Shown: one piece after another, positions 1 to 8,745 of the stretch | How the letters are laid out: the number at the start of each line of letters is the position of its first letter | Position numbering within the stretch: the first letter of the stretch is position 1 | Source: Longibaculum muris | Lineage (GTDB): Bacteria; Bacillota_I; Bacilli_A; Erysipelotrichales; Coprobacillaceae | Assembly: GCF_004343035.1 (NCBI RefSeq) | Contig: NZ_SMCQ01000013.1 | Coordinates: forward strand, 1 to 64,000 | Reading direction: 5' to 3' | DNA length: 64,000 nucleotides | Notes under the pieces: model-generated | What the model saw: the letters and a program-made list of their open reading frames with translations, nothing else | What the model was told of the DNA's origin: nothing | Database searches by the model: none | Program-made: the position numbers and the translations under genes

Positions 1-178
1 TATGAGATATATCAAATGCACTTTCACCAAATGCATTATATTTTTTTACCCAGCTACTCACTATATTAGCTGCTGTATTTATTTCTTTGGCTAAAAAGAT
101 GGTTGATCCTTCACCCTCTAAATATCTTTTGACAATACTTAATTTTAATTCTTTTGAATATTTATTTTTTCTTCCCAA
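1..178 (-). CDS. IS3/IS150-family transposase OrfA, N-terminal part
   Basis: The reading frame begins at TTG (176-178) with a strong GGGAGG ribosome site eight bases upstream and stays open to the window edge (59 residues visible). The protein starts LGRKNKYSKELKLSIV and contains a helix-turn-helix ending in a VSSWVKKYNAFG-type recognition helix. This is the usual N-terminal domain of IS150/IS3 OrfA (HTH_29-like). OrfA normally binds the IS ends and is joined to the DDE-bearing OrfB by frameshifting; OrfB is not in the window. The TTG start and the sequestered ribosome site would both keep expression low. The family call is from motif resemblance only. Confidence 0.7.
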   Translation of the reverse strand, partial: MGRKNKYSKELKLSIVKRYLEGEGSTIFLAKEINTAANIVSSWVKKYNAFGESAFDISH

Positions 179-184
179 TATAAA

Positions 185-232
185 AACCTCCCGTATCAGT
201 GTTTAATTATTTACACTGTCTACTGGGAGGTT
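185..232 (-). promoter_or_regulatory. Hairpin at IS end that can sequester the orfA ribosome binding site
   Basis: AACCTCCC (185-192) is the exact complement of GGGAGGTT (225-232), and CAGTGT (197-202) of ACACTG (213-218), separated by small internal loops and a 10-base apical loop. In a - strand RNA entering from outside the element, the 3' arm holds the orfA Shine-Dalgarno sequence GGGAGG, so it would be base-paired. This matches the known logic by which some ISs block translation of read-through transcripts. Pairing is seen; function is inferred. Confidence 0.55.
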
Positions 233-257
233 ATCATATCAATTTGTTATAGTTTTT

Positions 258-827
258 TTATTCAACAATCATTGCATTAGGAATAGGTGCTTTTGGATTA
301 TCTTTATTAATATGATCATAAAAGAGTTTACCATCAAAATGATCAAGTTCATGTTGTAAGCAGATAGATAAAAATCCTCTAGCAACAATAGTTACATCTT
401 GATGAGTTAAAACATCATATCCTTTAACTGTGACTTTTGCATGTCGAGGAACATATCCATCAACATCATCATTGACACTTAGACATCCTTCACCATCTTT
501 TAAATAAGATTGTTTTTCTGTATAAGATACGATTTTAGGATTGACTAAGGCATAATCATCAGCTTTTTTTATATTTCCTTCATCATCATATGTAAGAACA
601 TGGATAGCACACATTCTTTTTAAAATTCCAAGTTGAACAGCAGCAATTCCAACAGCTGGTCTTAATTGATATTTTTTTGACATTTCTTCATCTTGAGAAT
701 TTACTAAAAATTCATGCATATCAAGCAATAATTTTTCATCTTCCTCACTTACTGGCATTTCAACAGGTTTTGAAATTTCACGAATAAGAGGATGATGATC
801 ATCAATAATATCTTTCATTAAAATCAT
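258..827 (-). CDS. def: Peptide deformylase
   Basis: Removes the N-terminal formyl group from nascent proteins in the cytoplasm. The 189-residue product has the three family motifs: GIAAVQLG (residues 60-67), EGCLS (113-117, metal ligand Cys115) and QHELDH (158-163, ligands His159 and His163, catalytic Glu160). The insertion between motifs 1 and 2 and the length fit type 2 deformylases of Gram-positives. I chose ATG at 825-827 because AGGTG lies six bases upstream; a GTG at 834-836 overlaps that ribosome site and is unlikely to be used. No fmt is adjacent. No terminator is visible between def and the insertion sequence that begins about 20 bases downstream. Confidence 0.96.
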   Translation of the reverse strand: MILMKDIIDDHHPLIREISKPVEMPVSEEDEKLLLDMHEFLVNSQDEEMSKKYQLRPAVGIAAVQLGILKRMCAIHVLTYDDEGNIKKADDYALVNPKIVSYTEKQSYLKDGEGCLSVNDDVDGYVPRHAKVTVKGYDVLTHQDVTIVARGFLSICLQHELDHFDGKLFYDHINKDNPKAPIPNAMIVE

Positions 828-866
828 TGTATTCACCTCGCGTTCTTCATTCTATCACAAAAATAA

Positions 867-894
867 AAAATATGCTAGAAATCTAGCATATTTT
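867..894 (-). terminator. Rho-independent terminator of the Cys-rich small gene
   Basis: A perfect 13-base inverted repeat (AAAATATGCTAGA against TCTAGCATATTTT) lies between def and the small gene ending at 902. On the - strand it follows the stop codon directly and ends in a T-run, so it probably terminates that gene. The T-run on the other strand makes it potentially bidirectional. Confidence 0.7.
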
Positions 895-901
895 CATGTG
901 T

Positions 902-1126
902 TTAACAGATTTTTGTACATCCACAGATGATAAGCAATAAAAAGACAACTAATACAATAGCAAACCAAGTACATCCACTACCTGATCCAAATCCACATCC
1001 ACAAGATGACATGACTGGGAAAGATTGACATCCACACCCACATCCACTACATCCGAATGGATTACAAGGAAATGTTGGCATATAGCTATTGCATCCGCAT
1101 CCTCCATAATTATAACAAGAGTTCAT
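902..1126 (-). CDS. Cys/Gly-rich tiny membrane protein, YjcZ-like
   Basis: A 74-residue protein. The first about 52 residues are rich in Cys, Gly, Asn and Ser, with repeated CGCG/SGC units. A single hydrophobic segment (FAIVLVVFLLLIICG) and a short Cys-containing tail follow. The end of the protein resembles the YjcZ family of tiny sporulation-associated membrane proteins, which share a Gly-rich stretch before a FALIVVLFILLII-type helix. The Cys richness of the N-terminal part goes beyond typical members. Start chosen at 1126 because AAAGGAGGG sits just upstream; a longer frame to 1189 lacks a site. A role in the spore surface is inference. Confidence 0.7.
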   Translation of the reverse strand: MNSCYNYGGCGCNSYMPTFPCNPFGCSGCGCGCQSFPVMSSCGCGFGSGSGCTWFAIVLVVFLLLIICGCTKIC

Positions 1127-1218
1127 TGAATTCCCTCCTTTCAATTTAAGGTATTCTTCTTTTACAAAATTGCTAGTGTTTCTACCCAATTCTTATTTTA
1201 TTTTTTTTAAATATCATG

Positions 1219-1224
1219 TATAAT
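1219..1224 (+). promoter_or_regulatory. Likely -10 element for the UPF0223-ftsW operon
   Basis: TATAAT preceded by TG lies 24 bases before the chosen start at 1249, giving a short leader. No good -35 is seen (the region at about -35 is a T-rich run). The hexamer overlaps an upstream in-frame ATG at 1216, one reason not to use that start. Confidence 0.5.
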
Positions 1225-1248
1225 AGTGAGGACAAGGAAGTGAGAGAA

Positions 1249-1509
1249 ATGTATGATTACCCATTAGACCCTTATTGGAGTACACAAGACATTATTGATG
1301 TGATGTCATTATATAATGCAGTTGAAAAAGCTTATGAAGAAGGAATATCTAAAGCAGAGTTTATGGAATGTTATCGTAAATTTACAGCAGTTGTTGATTC
1401 AAAGAGTGAACAAAAACAAATTGATGCTGCTTTTGAGAAAGCATCCCATTATTCTATCTATCGTGTTTTTTTAAAGGCTAAAGACAACGATTGGATTGAC
1501 ATGCGATGA
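1249..1509 (+). CDS. UPF0223 family protein (YktA-like)
   Basis: An 86-residue soluble, mostly helical protein. The opening YPLDPYWSTQDIIDV, the AVEKAYEEGI segment and the ending around YRVFLKAKD match the UPF0223 family, whose function is unknown. AGGAAG at 1235-1240 places translation at ATG 1249. The frame extends back to 1216, but that ATG overlaps the -10 hexamer. It overlaps ftsW by four bases (ATGCGATGA arrangement), so the two are translationally coupled and head the cell-division/ylb operon. Confidence 0.85.
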   Translation: MYDYPLDPYWSTQDIIDVMSLYNAVEKAYEEGISKAEFMECYRKFTAVVDSKSEQKQIDAAFEKASHYSIYRVFLKAKDNDWIDMR

Positions 1510-2720
1510 TTAGTTTATTAAAAAGAATATTTAAAAGCCGGGGTGTTGATAAACTTATTTATGCCTGTGTGGTTATTTTAACAATCTATGGGATTGTTAT
1601 GATTGGTAGTGCATCGGTTGGACAAACAGCTAAATATGGTCCTACATATGCAACTATGAATATGATTAAGCAAATGATCTTTGTATTGAGTGGTTTTGCT
1701 TTTATGATCTTTTTTACCCGTTGTTTTAAAAAAGGGTGGGTTAATTCACCTTCAACTTGGGTAACATATGTCATTGGTTTAGGGCTGATGATTGTCTGTT
1801 TGGCGTTTAGAGATGTAAAAGGATCACATGCATGGATTCAGATTGGTTCTTTTACTATTCAACCAGCTGAATTTATGAAGATAATTATGATCTTGTTTTT
1901 ATCTTTTCATTTTGGTGAAATTGAAGAATATTGCCAGATTCCTAAAAATATTAGTCGTAAAAAGAAAGAAGAATTACAAAAAAGAAAGCTCTGGTATTGT
2001 GTTGTTAGACCAATACTTGCGATTATTGTAGTCTTTTTTGTAGGGGTTCTTTTACAAAAGGATTTAGGGAGTGCATTGATTTTAGCATTTATCTGTATGA
2101 TGTTATTCTTTATTACACCGCGACCTTATTATACAAAATATAAAAAACTATCATTGATCTTATTAGTTATTGCATTTGTTGTTGCGATTTTAGGAATGAA
2201 CTTTATTTTGAAGCCTCACCAATTAGGAAGAATTACAACTTGGCTTAATCCTTTATTAGATGAAAAAGGGGATGGCTGGCAATTGGTAAATGCTTTGGTC
2301 GCTTTTTCTAATGGTGGATTGTTTGGTCAAGGCTTTGGCGCTTCAAGACAAAAGTATGGTTATATTCCTGAATCACATAATGATTTTATTGTTGCAATTA
2401 TTTATGAAGAATTAGGTTTAGTTGGATTTTTGTTATTTTTAATTCCTTATTGTATCATTATATATAAGATGTTTCATTATGGAATGAAAGTGAAAGAGAC
2501 TAAGAGTAAATTAATTTTATATGGTGTTGGGCTTTATTTCTTTACTCATTTATTAGTTAATGTGGGTGGAGTTTCAGGATTGATTCCAATGACCGGTGTT
2601 CCGTTACTATTGATTTCTTCAGGTGGTTCATCAACATGGGCAGCAATGATTGGTATAGGAATAGCTCAATCAATTATTGCAAAATATAATCGTGATCTTT
2701 TAAAAGAACAAATTTCATAG
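1506..2720 (+). CDS. ftsW: FtsW, SEDS peptidoglycan polymerase of the divisome
   Basis: A 404-residue polytopic membrane protein of the SEDS family (FtsW/RodA/SpoVE), which polymerises glycan strands from lipid II together with a class B PBP. Recognisable segments are the first membrane helix ending IVMIGSAS, the GSHAWIQIG/QPAEFMKI loop, the GDGWQLVNALVAFSNGG loop and the PESHNDFIVAIIYEELG segment. I prefer FtsW to RodA because of the neighbouring ylb-rsmD-coaD genes, an order known from Bacillus. RodA or SpoVE function cannot be excluded from sequence alone. The start overlaps the preceding gene. Confidence 0.93.
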   Translation: MISLLKRIFKSRGVDKLIYACVVILTIYGIVMIGSASVGQTAKYGPTYATMNMIKQMIFVLSGFAFMIFFTRCFKKGWVNSPSTWVTYVIGLGLMIVCLAFRDVKGSHAWIQIGSFTIQPAEFMKIIMILFLSFHFGEIEEYCQIPKNISRKKKEELQKRKLWYCVVRPILAIIVVFFVGVLLQKDLGSALILAFICMMLFFITPRPYYTKYKKLSLILLVIAFVVAILGMNFILKPHQLGRITTWLNPLLDEKGDGWQLVNALVAFSNGGLFGQGFGASRQKYGYIPESHNDFIVAIIYEELGLVGFLLFLIPYCIIIYKMFHYGMKVKETKSKLILYGVGLYFFTHLLVNVGGVSGLIPMTGVPLLLISSGGSSTWAAMIGIGIAQSIIAKYNRDLLKEQIS

Positions 2721-2748
2721 TTTTGCATATTCTAATATAGGTGAGAAT

Positions 2749-3060
2749 ATGGAAATAGATGATTTTAAGAGTTTTATTAGAACGATTCCTTCAATTAAGG
2801 ATGAGGTTGTTAAGGGACGATATACTTGGCAACAATTGTATGAATTTTATGTTCTTTATGGTGAAGATGATAAAATGTGGGAACCCTATAAGAAGTCTCA
2901 GGTAGATTTAACAGGTATTTTTGATATTATTAAAAATGTTGATTTAGATGCTCTATCAAAGAGCTTTGAAGGAATTCAGAAAGTTTTAGATTTGGTCAGT
3001 GGGTTTGTTGTGAAAGAGGAACCTAAGAATGTAAAGAATAGGCAATGGTATGATGATTGA
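2749..3060 (+). CDS. YlbD-like protein
   Basis: A 103-residue protein with the YlbD signature: a SFIRTIPSIKDEVVKGRYTW-type opening followed by YVLYGEDDKMWEPYK. In Bacillus YlbD is described as a putative coat-associated protein encoded beside ylbE and ylbF, the same order as here. The C-terminal half is a predicted amphipathic region ending in a charged tail. GGTGAGAAT precedes the ATG. The stop overlaps the ylbE-like start. Biochemical function is unknown. Confidence 0.8.
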   Translation: MEIDDFKSFIRTIPSIKDEVVKGRYTWQQLYEFYVLYGEDDKMWEPYKKSQVDLTGIFDIIKNVDLDALSKSFEGIQKVLDLVSGFVVKEEPKNVKNRQWYDD

Positions 3061-3235
3061 TGAAGATATTAGAATGTATTTAAGATTACATCCCAAATGG
3101 TATTTGATTCTTTCACGCTATCCACAAGAATTTCCAACTTTATTAGAAGAATATCGAGTGGAAAATAAACTAACAATGGCTGATCGTATTGAAAAGATAG
3201 GAACAATGTTACAGATGTTAGAAGTTTTATTATAG
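3050..3235 (+). CDS. YlbE-like protein
   Basis: A 61-residue protein. The segment IRMYLRLHPKWYLILSRYP matches the YlbE-like family (HPxWYRxLSRxP core). It overlaps the preceding gene by 11 bases and has two possible starts (3050 and 3053), implying translational coupling; no strong ribosome site is present. Function unknown. It is retained in the same place as in Bacillus between ylbD and ylbF. Confidence 0.78.
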   Translation: MMIDEDIRMYLRLHPKWYLILSRYPQEFPTLLEEYRVENKLTMADRIEKIGTMLQMLEVLL

Positions 3236-3243
3236 GTGAGAAT

Positions 3244-3591
3244 ATGGAAGAAATAATCAATGAACTGATTGATGCTATTTTAAAAGATGAAAAATTTAAG
3301 GCTTATCAACAAGCACAAGAGGCATTGTATGATGAAAAAACCTTAGCGTTATTGTCACGTCAAAAAACAATGCAGGAAGATTATTTGAGATTGAAAAACT
3401 ATCTAGATGAGTCATCTTTAAGTCAGATGAAAGATGAATTAAGAGAAATAAAAAAAGAAGTTTTAGATAATCCTAAAATCAAAGCATACTATCAAACTTA
3501 TCATGAATTAAATGATTTGTTAGAAGATGTAACAAAAACGGTTTTTCAAGGAATTAGTGAAGATATTACATTGGAAAGATTTCAATTGTGA
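3244..3591 (+). CDS. ylbF: YlbF/RicF family regulator
   Basis: A 115-residue, all-helical protein of the Com_YlbF family, with the typical pattern of an N-terminal LIDAILKDEKFKAYQQA helix and a central long hairpin. In Bacillus YlbF (RicF) joins RicA and RicT in a complex that promotes RNase Y-dependent mRNA maturation and affects competence, sporulation and biofilm. GGTGAGAAT precedes ATG 3244. ylbG, which follows ylbF in Bacillus, is missing here and rsmD follows directly. Confidence 0.85.
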   Translation: MEEIINELIDAILKDEKFKAYQQAQEALYDEKTLALLSRQKTMQEDYLRLKNYLDESSLSQMKDELREIKKEVLDNPKIKAYYQTYHELNDLLEDVTKTVFQGISEDITLERFQL

Positions 3592-3599
3592 GGGAAGTT

Positions 3600-4151
3600 A
3601 TGAGAGTTATTGCAGGTAAATTTAAAAGTCGTCAATTAAAGAGTGTAGATTCATCTCACACGAGGCCTACAACTGATAAAAATAAAGAGAATTTGTTTAA
3701 TATGATTGGTCCTTATTTTGATGGTGGAATATGTTTAGATTTGTTTGGTGGTAGTGGAGGACTTGGAATTGAAGCTTTGAGTCGAGGAATGGATGAACTT
3801 TATAGTGTTGATAAACAGTACAAGGCTTTTGCAACTATAAGAGAAAATTTTAAATTGTTGAAGATTGAGGATGTTGCTCATGTCTATAAGATGGATTTTA
3901 GAAAAGCATTACAACAATTTGCTCAATTGGGATTGAAGTTTGATTTGGTTTTATTAGATCCACCTTATGGTTTAAAGATTAATCAAGGGATTCTTTCGTT
4001 TTTAGATGAACATCATATGTTAAATGATGGTTGTCTTGTTGTTGTGGAAGATTTAAATGAAGAAGCATTTGAAATAACTCAACCATTTGTATTAAAAAAG
4101 CAACAGTCGTATGGAATTACAACATTACAAATATTAGAATATAAGGAGTAA
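3600..4151 (+). CDS. rsmD: 16S rRNA (guanine-966-N2)-methyltransferase
   Basis: A 183-residue SAM-dependent methyltransferase. It has the RsmD opening MRVIAGKFKSRQL and TRPTTDKNKENLFN, SAM-binding motif I (LDLFGGSGGLGIEAL, about residues 50-64), and the catalytic LDPPYG motif near residue 122. GAGGGAAG positions the start at ATG 3600 rather than the upstream GTG at 3588, which overlaps the ylbF stop. The gene sits between ylbF and coaD as in Bacillus (ylbH). Confidence 0.94.
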   Translation: MRVIAGKFKSRQLKSVDSSHTRPTTDKNKENLFNMIGPYFDGGICLDLFGGSGGLGIEALSRGMDELYSVDKQYKAFATIRENFKLLKIEDVAHVYKMDFRKALQQFAQLGLKFDLVLLDPPYGLKINQGILSFLDEHHMLNDGCLVVVEDLNEEAFEITQPFVLKKQQSYGITTLQILEYKE

Positions 4152-4154
4152 ACG

Positions 4155-4634
4155 ATGATGAAGGCAGTATATGCAGGAACATTTGATCCCGTAACAAGTG
4201 GACATTTAGATATTATAGAACGAGCTAGTCGTATGTATGATCATTTATATGTGACTATTTTTGATAATCCAACGAAAAAAACAATGTTTTCTTTAGCTGA
4301 AAGATTAGAATTATTACAAGCTGTAACGGCTTCTTTTGAAAATGTTTCAGTTGATTATAGTAGTGCTTTAGCTGTTGAATATGCTAAAGAAGTTGGGGCG
4401 AGTGTTTTGGTGAGAGGACTTCGTGCAACAATGGATTTTGAATATGAGTTACAACTTGCTTTTTCTAATCAATATTTAGATGATAGTGTTGATATGGTCT
4501 TTTTAATGACAAGACCTAATCATTCTTATATTTCTTCATCATCGGTGAAGGAAATTGCAACTCATCATCATAGTGTTGAGGGACTTGTTCCACCAATTGT
4601 GGAAAATGCATTAAAAAAGAAAATCGATGAATAG
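4155..4634 (+). CDS. coaD: Phosphopantetheine adenylyltransferase
   Basis: Transfers AMP from ATP to 4'-phosphopantetheine, the fourth step of coenzyme A synthesis. The 159-residue protein has the nucleotidyltransferase signature GTFDPVTSGH (residues 8-17, the TxGH motif) and the ISSSSVKE motif near residue 127, with the VLVRGLRATMDFEYELQ substrate region between. AAGGAGT lies upstream; either of two adjacent ATGs (4155, 4158) could be used. It is the last gene of the ftsW-ylb-rsmD operon; a new promoter for pyrB begins five bases later. Confidence 0.96.
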   Translation: MMKAVYAGTFDPVTSGHLDIIERASRMYDHLYVTIFDNPTKKTMFSLAERLELLQAVTASFENVSVDYSSALAVEYAKEVGASVLVRGLRATMDFEYELQLAFSNQYLDDSVDMVFLMTRPNHSYISSSSVKEIATHHHSVEGLVPPIVENALKKKIDE

Positions 4635-4638
4635 ATAA

Positions 4639-4667
4639 TTGTCAAATCATAAGAGTTTTGGTATGAT
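4639..4667 (+). promoter_or_regulatory. pyr operon promoter
   Basis: TTGTCA (4639-4644), a 17-base spacer and TATGAT (4662-4667) form a good vegetative promoter directly after coaD. Transcription should begin near 4673-4675, which places the attenuator-like repeats at the very 5' end of the mRNA. Confidence 0.75.
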
Positions 4668-4679
4668 ATTAAAGATAAA

Positions 4680-4729
4680 GGTATATCTATTCATGAAATA
4701 TAAATATACCGTTAAGGTATATTTTTTTT
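4680..4729 (+). promoter_or_regulatory. Terminator/antiterminator attenuator in the pyrB leader
   Basis: AAATATACC (4702-4710), loop GTTAA, GGTATATTT (4716-4724) and a run of eight T (4722-4729) form an intrinsic terminator. An earlier GGTATAT (4680-4686) can pair with ATATACC (4704-4710), the same arm the terminator needs, so the two structures are mutually exclusive. An ATG at 4693, in frame with pyrB, lies in the loop of the antiterminator. No PyrR-binding-loop consensus is visible. Attenuation is inferred from the geometry. Confidence 0.6.
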
Positions 4730-4743
4730 GGAAGGAGACAAGC

Positions 4744-5616
4744 ATGAAGAATATTGTAAATTTAGATGATTTAAGTCTTGATGAAATTAATGATTTAATT
4801 GATGAAGCATTGGCTTTTAAAAATGGTAAGGTTGTTGATTATCAACAAAAGAAAGTCGTTGCAAATCTGTTTTTTGAGCCATCTACAAGAACTCATTATA
4901 GTTTTGATATGGCAGCAGGAAATCTTGGTTGTCGTACACAAAATTTTGAAGCAAGCAATTCAAGCTTAAAAAAAGGTGAAACTTTATATGATACTTGTAA
5001 ATTATTTGAAAGTATTGGTTGTGATGCATTGGTTATTCGTCATAGCGATGATGACTATTATAAACAATTAACAGCTTTAAATGTACCTATTTTAAATGCT
5101 GGTGATGGAAAAGGAAATCATCCTTCACAATCATTATTGGATTTAATGACAATCAAAGAAGAATTTGGTCATTTTGAAGGATTGAAAGTTGTCATTGTGG
5201 GGGATATTCTTCATTCAAGAGTTGCTCATTCAAATTATAATGTGATGCAACGTTTAGGAATGAGTGTATACACATCTGGACCATTAGAATATAAACAAGA
5301 AGGATATAATTATGTGGATTTTGATGAAGTGATTGAAGATATGGATATTGTGATGTTACTTCGTGTTCAACATGAAAGACATCAAGGTGATGAAAACTTC
5401 TCAAAAGAAAAATATCATCAAATTTATGGTTTGTCATTAGAAAGATATAATCGTATGAAAGATACAGCAATTATTATGCATCCGGCACCAATTAATAGGG
5501 ATGTAGAAATTAAAGATGAATTAGTAGAAAGTGAGAAAAGTCGTATTTTTACGCAAATGAGAAATGGTGTTTTTGTAAGAATGGCGATGATTCATAAGGT
5601 GTTAGAAGATGAATAG
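4744..5616 (+). CDS. pyrB: Aspartate carbamoyltransferase catalytic chain
   Basis: Condenses carbamoyl phosphate with aspartate, the committed step of pyrimidine synthesis. The 290-residue protein shows the carbamoyl-phosphate motif FEPSTRTHYSF (about residues 45-55), the HPSQSLLDL motif (about 125-133) and the PAPINRDVEI segment near the C-terminus. GGAAGGAG positions the start at ATG 4744. The frame is open back to 4639, but that region is the promoter and attenuator. No regulatory pyrI is present. It overlaps pyrC by eight bases and heads pyrB-C-K-D. Confidence 0.96.
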   Translation: MKNIVNLDDLSLDEINDLIDEALAFKNGKVVDYQQKKVVANLFFEPSTRTHYSFDMAAGNLGCRTQNFEASNSSLKKGETLYDTCKLFESIGCDALVIRHSDDDYYKQLTALNVPILNAGDGKGNHPSQSLLDLMTIKEEFGHFEGLKVVIVGDILHSRVAHSNYNVMQRLGMSVYTSGPLEYKQEGYNYVDFDEVIEDMDIVMLLRVQHERHQGDENFSKEKYHQIYGLSLERYNRMKDTAIIMHPAPINRDVEIKDELVESEKSRIFTQMRNGVFVRMAMIHKVLEDE

Positions 5617-6883
5617 TTATTTATTAAAGAATGCGCATTTGTATATTAATCATCAATTTGAGAATGTTGATATTCTTATTGAAGATGGGATGATTACAAA
5701 AATTGAAAAAAATATAGAAAGTGATGTTCCTACTTATGATTTAAAAGGAAAAATGGTTGCACATAACTTTATTGATATGCATACCCATTTAAGAGAACCT
5801 GGGTTTGAACATAAAGAAACAATCTACAGTGGAACAATGAGTGCCTTGTATGGTGGCTATGGAACTGTTGTGGCTATGGCAAATACTTTACCATGTATGG
5901 ATGATTTAGAGACAATTGCTGATTTTAAAAAGAGAGTTATAAAAGATGGACAAGTGAATACTTATACATATAGTGCAATTACAAAAGATTTAAAAGGTAA
6001 AGAACTTGTTGATATGGCACATATTGTTGAAGAAGATATTGTCTTAGGTTTTTCAGATGATGGAAAAGGTGTTCAAAGTGATGAGATGATGGATTTAGCA
6101 ATGCAGCTTGCAAGTAATATTGATTCTATTATTGTTGCTCATTGTGAAGATGAAAGTGAATTACATGGTGGATGTATTCATGAAGGACACTATGCAAAAG
6201 AACATGATTTAATTGGTATTAATAGTGCTTCTGAATACAAACAAGTGGCAAGAGACTTAGAAATAGTCAAACATTATCAAAATCGCTATCATGTTTGTCA
6301 TATTTCAACAAAGGAAACAGTTGAATTGTTAAGACAAGCAAAAAAAGATGGCTTACCAGTTTCAGGAGAAGCAAGCCCTCATCATTTGATTTTAACAGAG
6401 GAAAATATTAAGGATTGTCATCCAAACTATAAGATGAATCCACCACTACGCTCAATTGAAGATCATCAAGCTTTAATTGATGGGTTAAATGATCAAACAA
6501 TTAAAGTTATTGCGACTGATCATGCACCTCATGCCAGAGAAGAAAAAAATAAACCAATTCAAGATGCGCCGTTTGGCATTATTGGGATTCAACATGCTTT
6601 TCCATTATTGTATACATATTTAGTAAAAAAGAATTTGGTGAAATTAGAAACAATTTTAGATGCTTTAACAACTGGTCCTGCCCATGTTTTACGTTTAGAA
6701 GGAGATGTAAAATTAGGACAAAAAGCCAATTTATGTATCTTTGATTTAGATAAAGAATTTGTTATTGAAGAAGATGATATCAAATCAAAATCAATCAATA
6801 CACCTTTTTTAGGAGTCAAATGTTATGGAAAGATTGTTGCCAATATTGTTAATGGAAAAATGACAGAAATGGAGGAAATGTAA
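5609..6883 (+). CDS. pyrC: Dihydroorotase, class I
   Basis: Catalyses reversible cyclisation of carbamoyl-aspartate to dihydroorotate. The 424-residue amidohydrolase has the metal-binding DMHTHLREPG motif (about residues 57-66), HCEDESE, HVCHISTKE, the SGEASPHHL segment and the TDHAPHAREEK motif near residue 305. Length and motifs fit Gram-positive class I enzymes. It overlaps pyrB by eight bases and is followed by pyrK with no gap. Confidence 0.96.
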   Translation: MNSYLLKNAHLYINHQFENVDILIEDGMITKIEKNIESDVPTYDLKGKMVAHNFIDMHTHLREPGFEHKETIYSGTMSALYGGYGTVVAMANTLPCMDDLETIADFKKRVIKDGQVNTYTYSAITKDLKGKELVDMAHIVEEDIVLGFSDDGKGVQSDEMMDLAMQLASNIDSIIVAHCEDESELHGGCIHEGHYAKEHDLIGINSASEYKQVARDLEIVKHYQNRYHVCHISTKETVELLRQAKKDGLPVSGEASPHHLILTEENIKDCHPNYKMNPPLRSIEDHQALIDGLNDQTIKVIATDHAPHAREEKNKPIQDAPFGIIGIQHAFPLLYTYLVKKNLVKLETILDALTTGPAHVLRLEGDVKLGQKANLCIFDLDKEFVIEEDDIKSKSINTPFLGVKCYGKIVANIVNGKMTEMEEM

Positions 6884-8550
<1,667 letters not shown>

Positions 8551-8552
<2 letters not shown>

Positions 8553-8579
8553 GATGCATCAATGAGTGCATCTTTTTTT
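8551..8579 (+). terminator. pyr operon terminator
   Basis: AAGATGCA, an eight-base loop and TGCATCTT are followed by a T-run, overlapping the pyrD stop codon. Confidence 0.85.
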
Positions 8580-8745
8580 ATTTTAAAAAGGGCAAACGTT
8601 AAAAAGTTTGTTATTCTACTAAGTTTGATTTTTTATTTTTAAATATCAATAATATAATTATGATTTCATCATAAGAAAAAATTTTTTATCTTATTAAAAT
8701 TTGAATTATCCGCTTTTATTTGTGCATACTATTTTGGGTGATGAG

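Larger units (their letters stand above)
1..236 (-). mobile_element. End of an IS3/IS150-type insertion sequence (truncated by the window edge)
   Basis: The first about 236 bases carry the 5' end of a transposase orfA read leftwards. Just outside it is a terminal region whose - strand begins TGATAACCTCCC, close to position 236. IS3-family ends typically begin with TG, which fits, but the other terminus and the target duplication lie outside the window, so the exact boundary is inferred. The element sits about 20 bases beyond the stop codon of def and is co-oriented with it. Confidence 0.7.

Noticed and set aside
4639-4743. Upstream in-frame extension of pyrB to 4639
   Set aside because: The stretch contains the promoter, the attenuator and the T-run, and the normal N-terminus with a strong ribosome site begins at 4744.
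4673-4743. PyrR-binding leader before pyrB
   Set aside because: No binding-loop consensus of the PyrR type could be found in the short leader.
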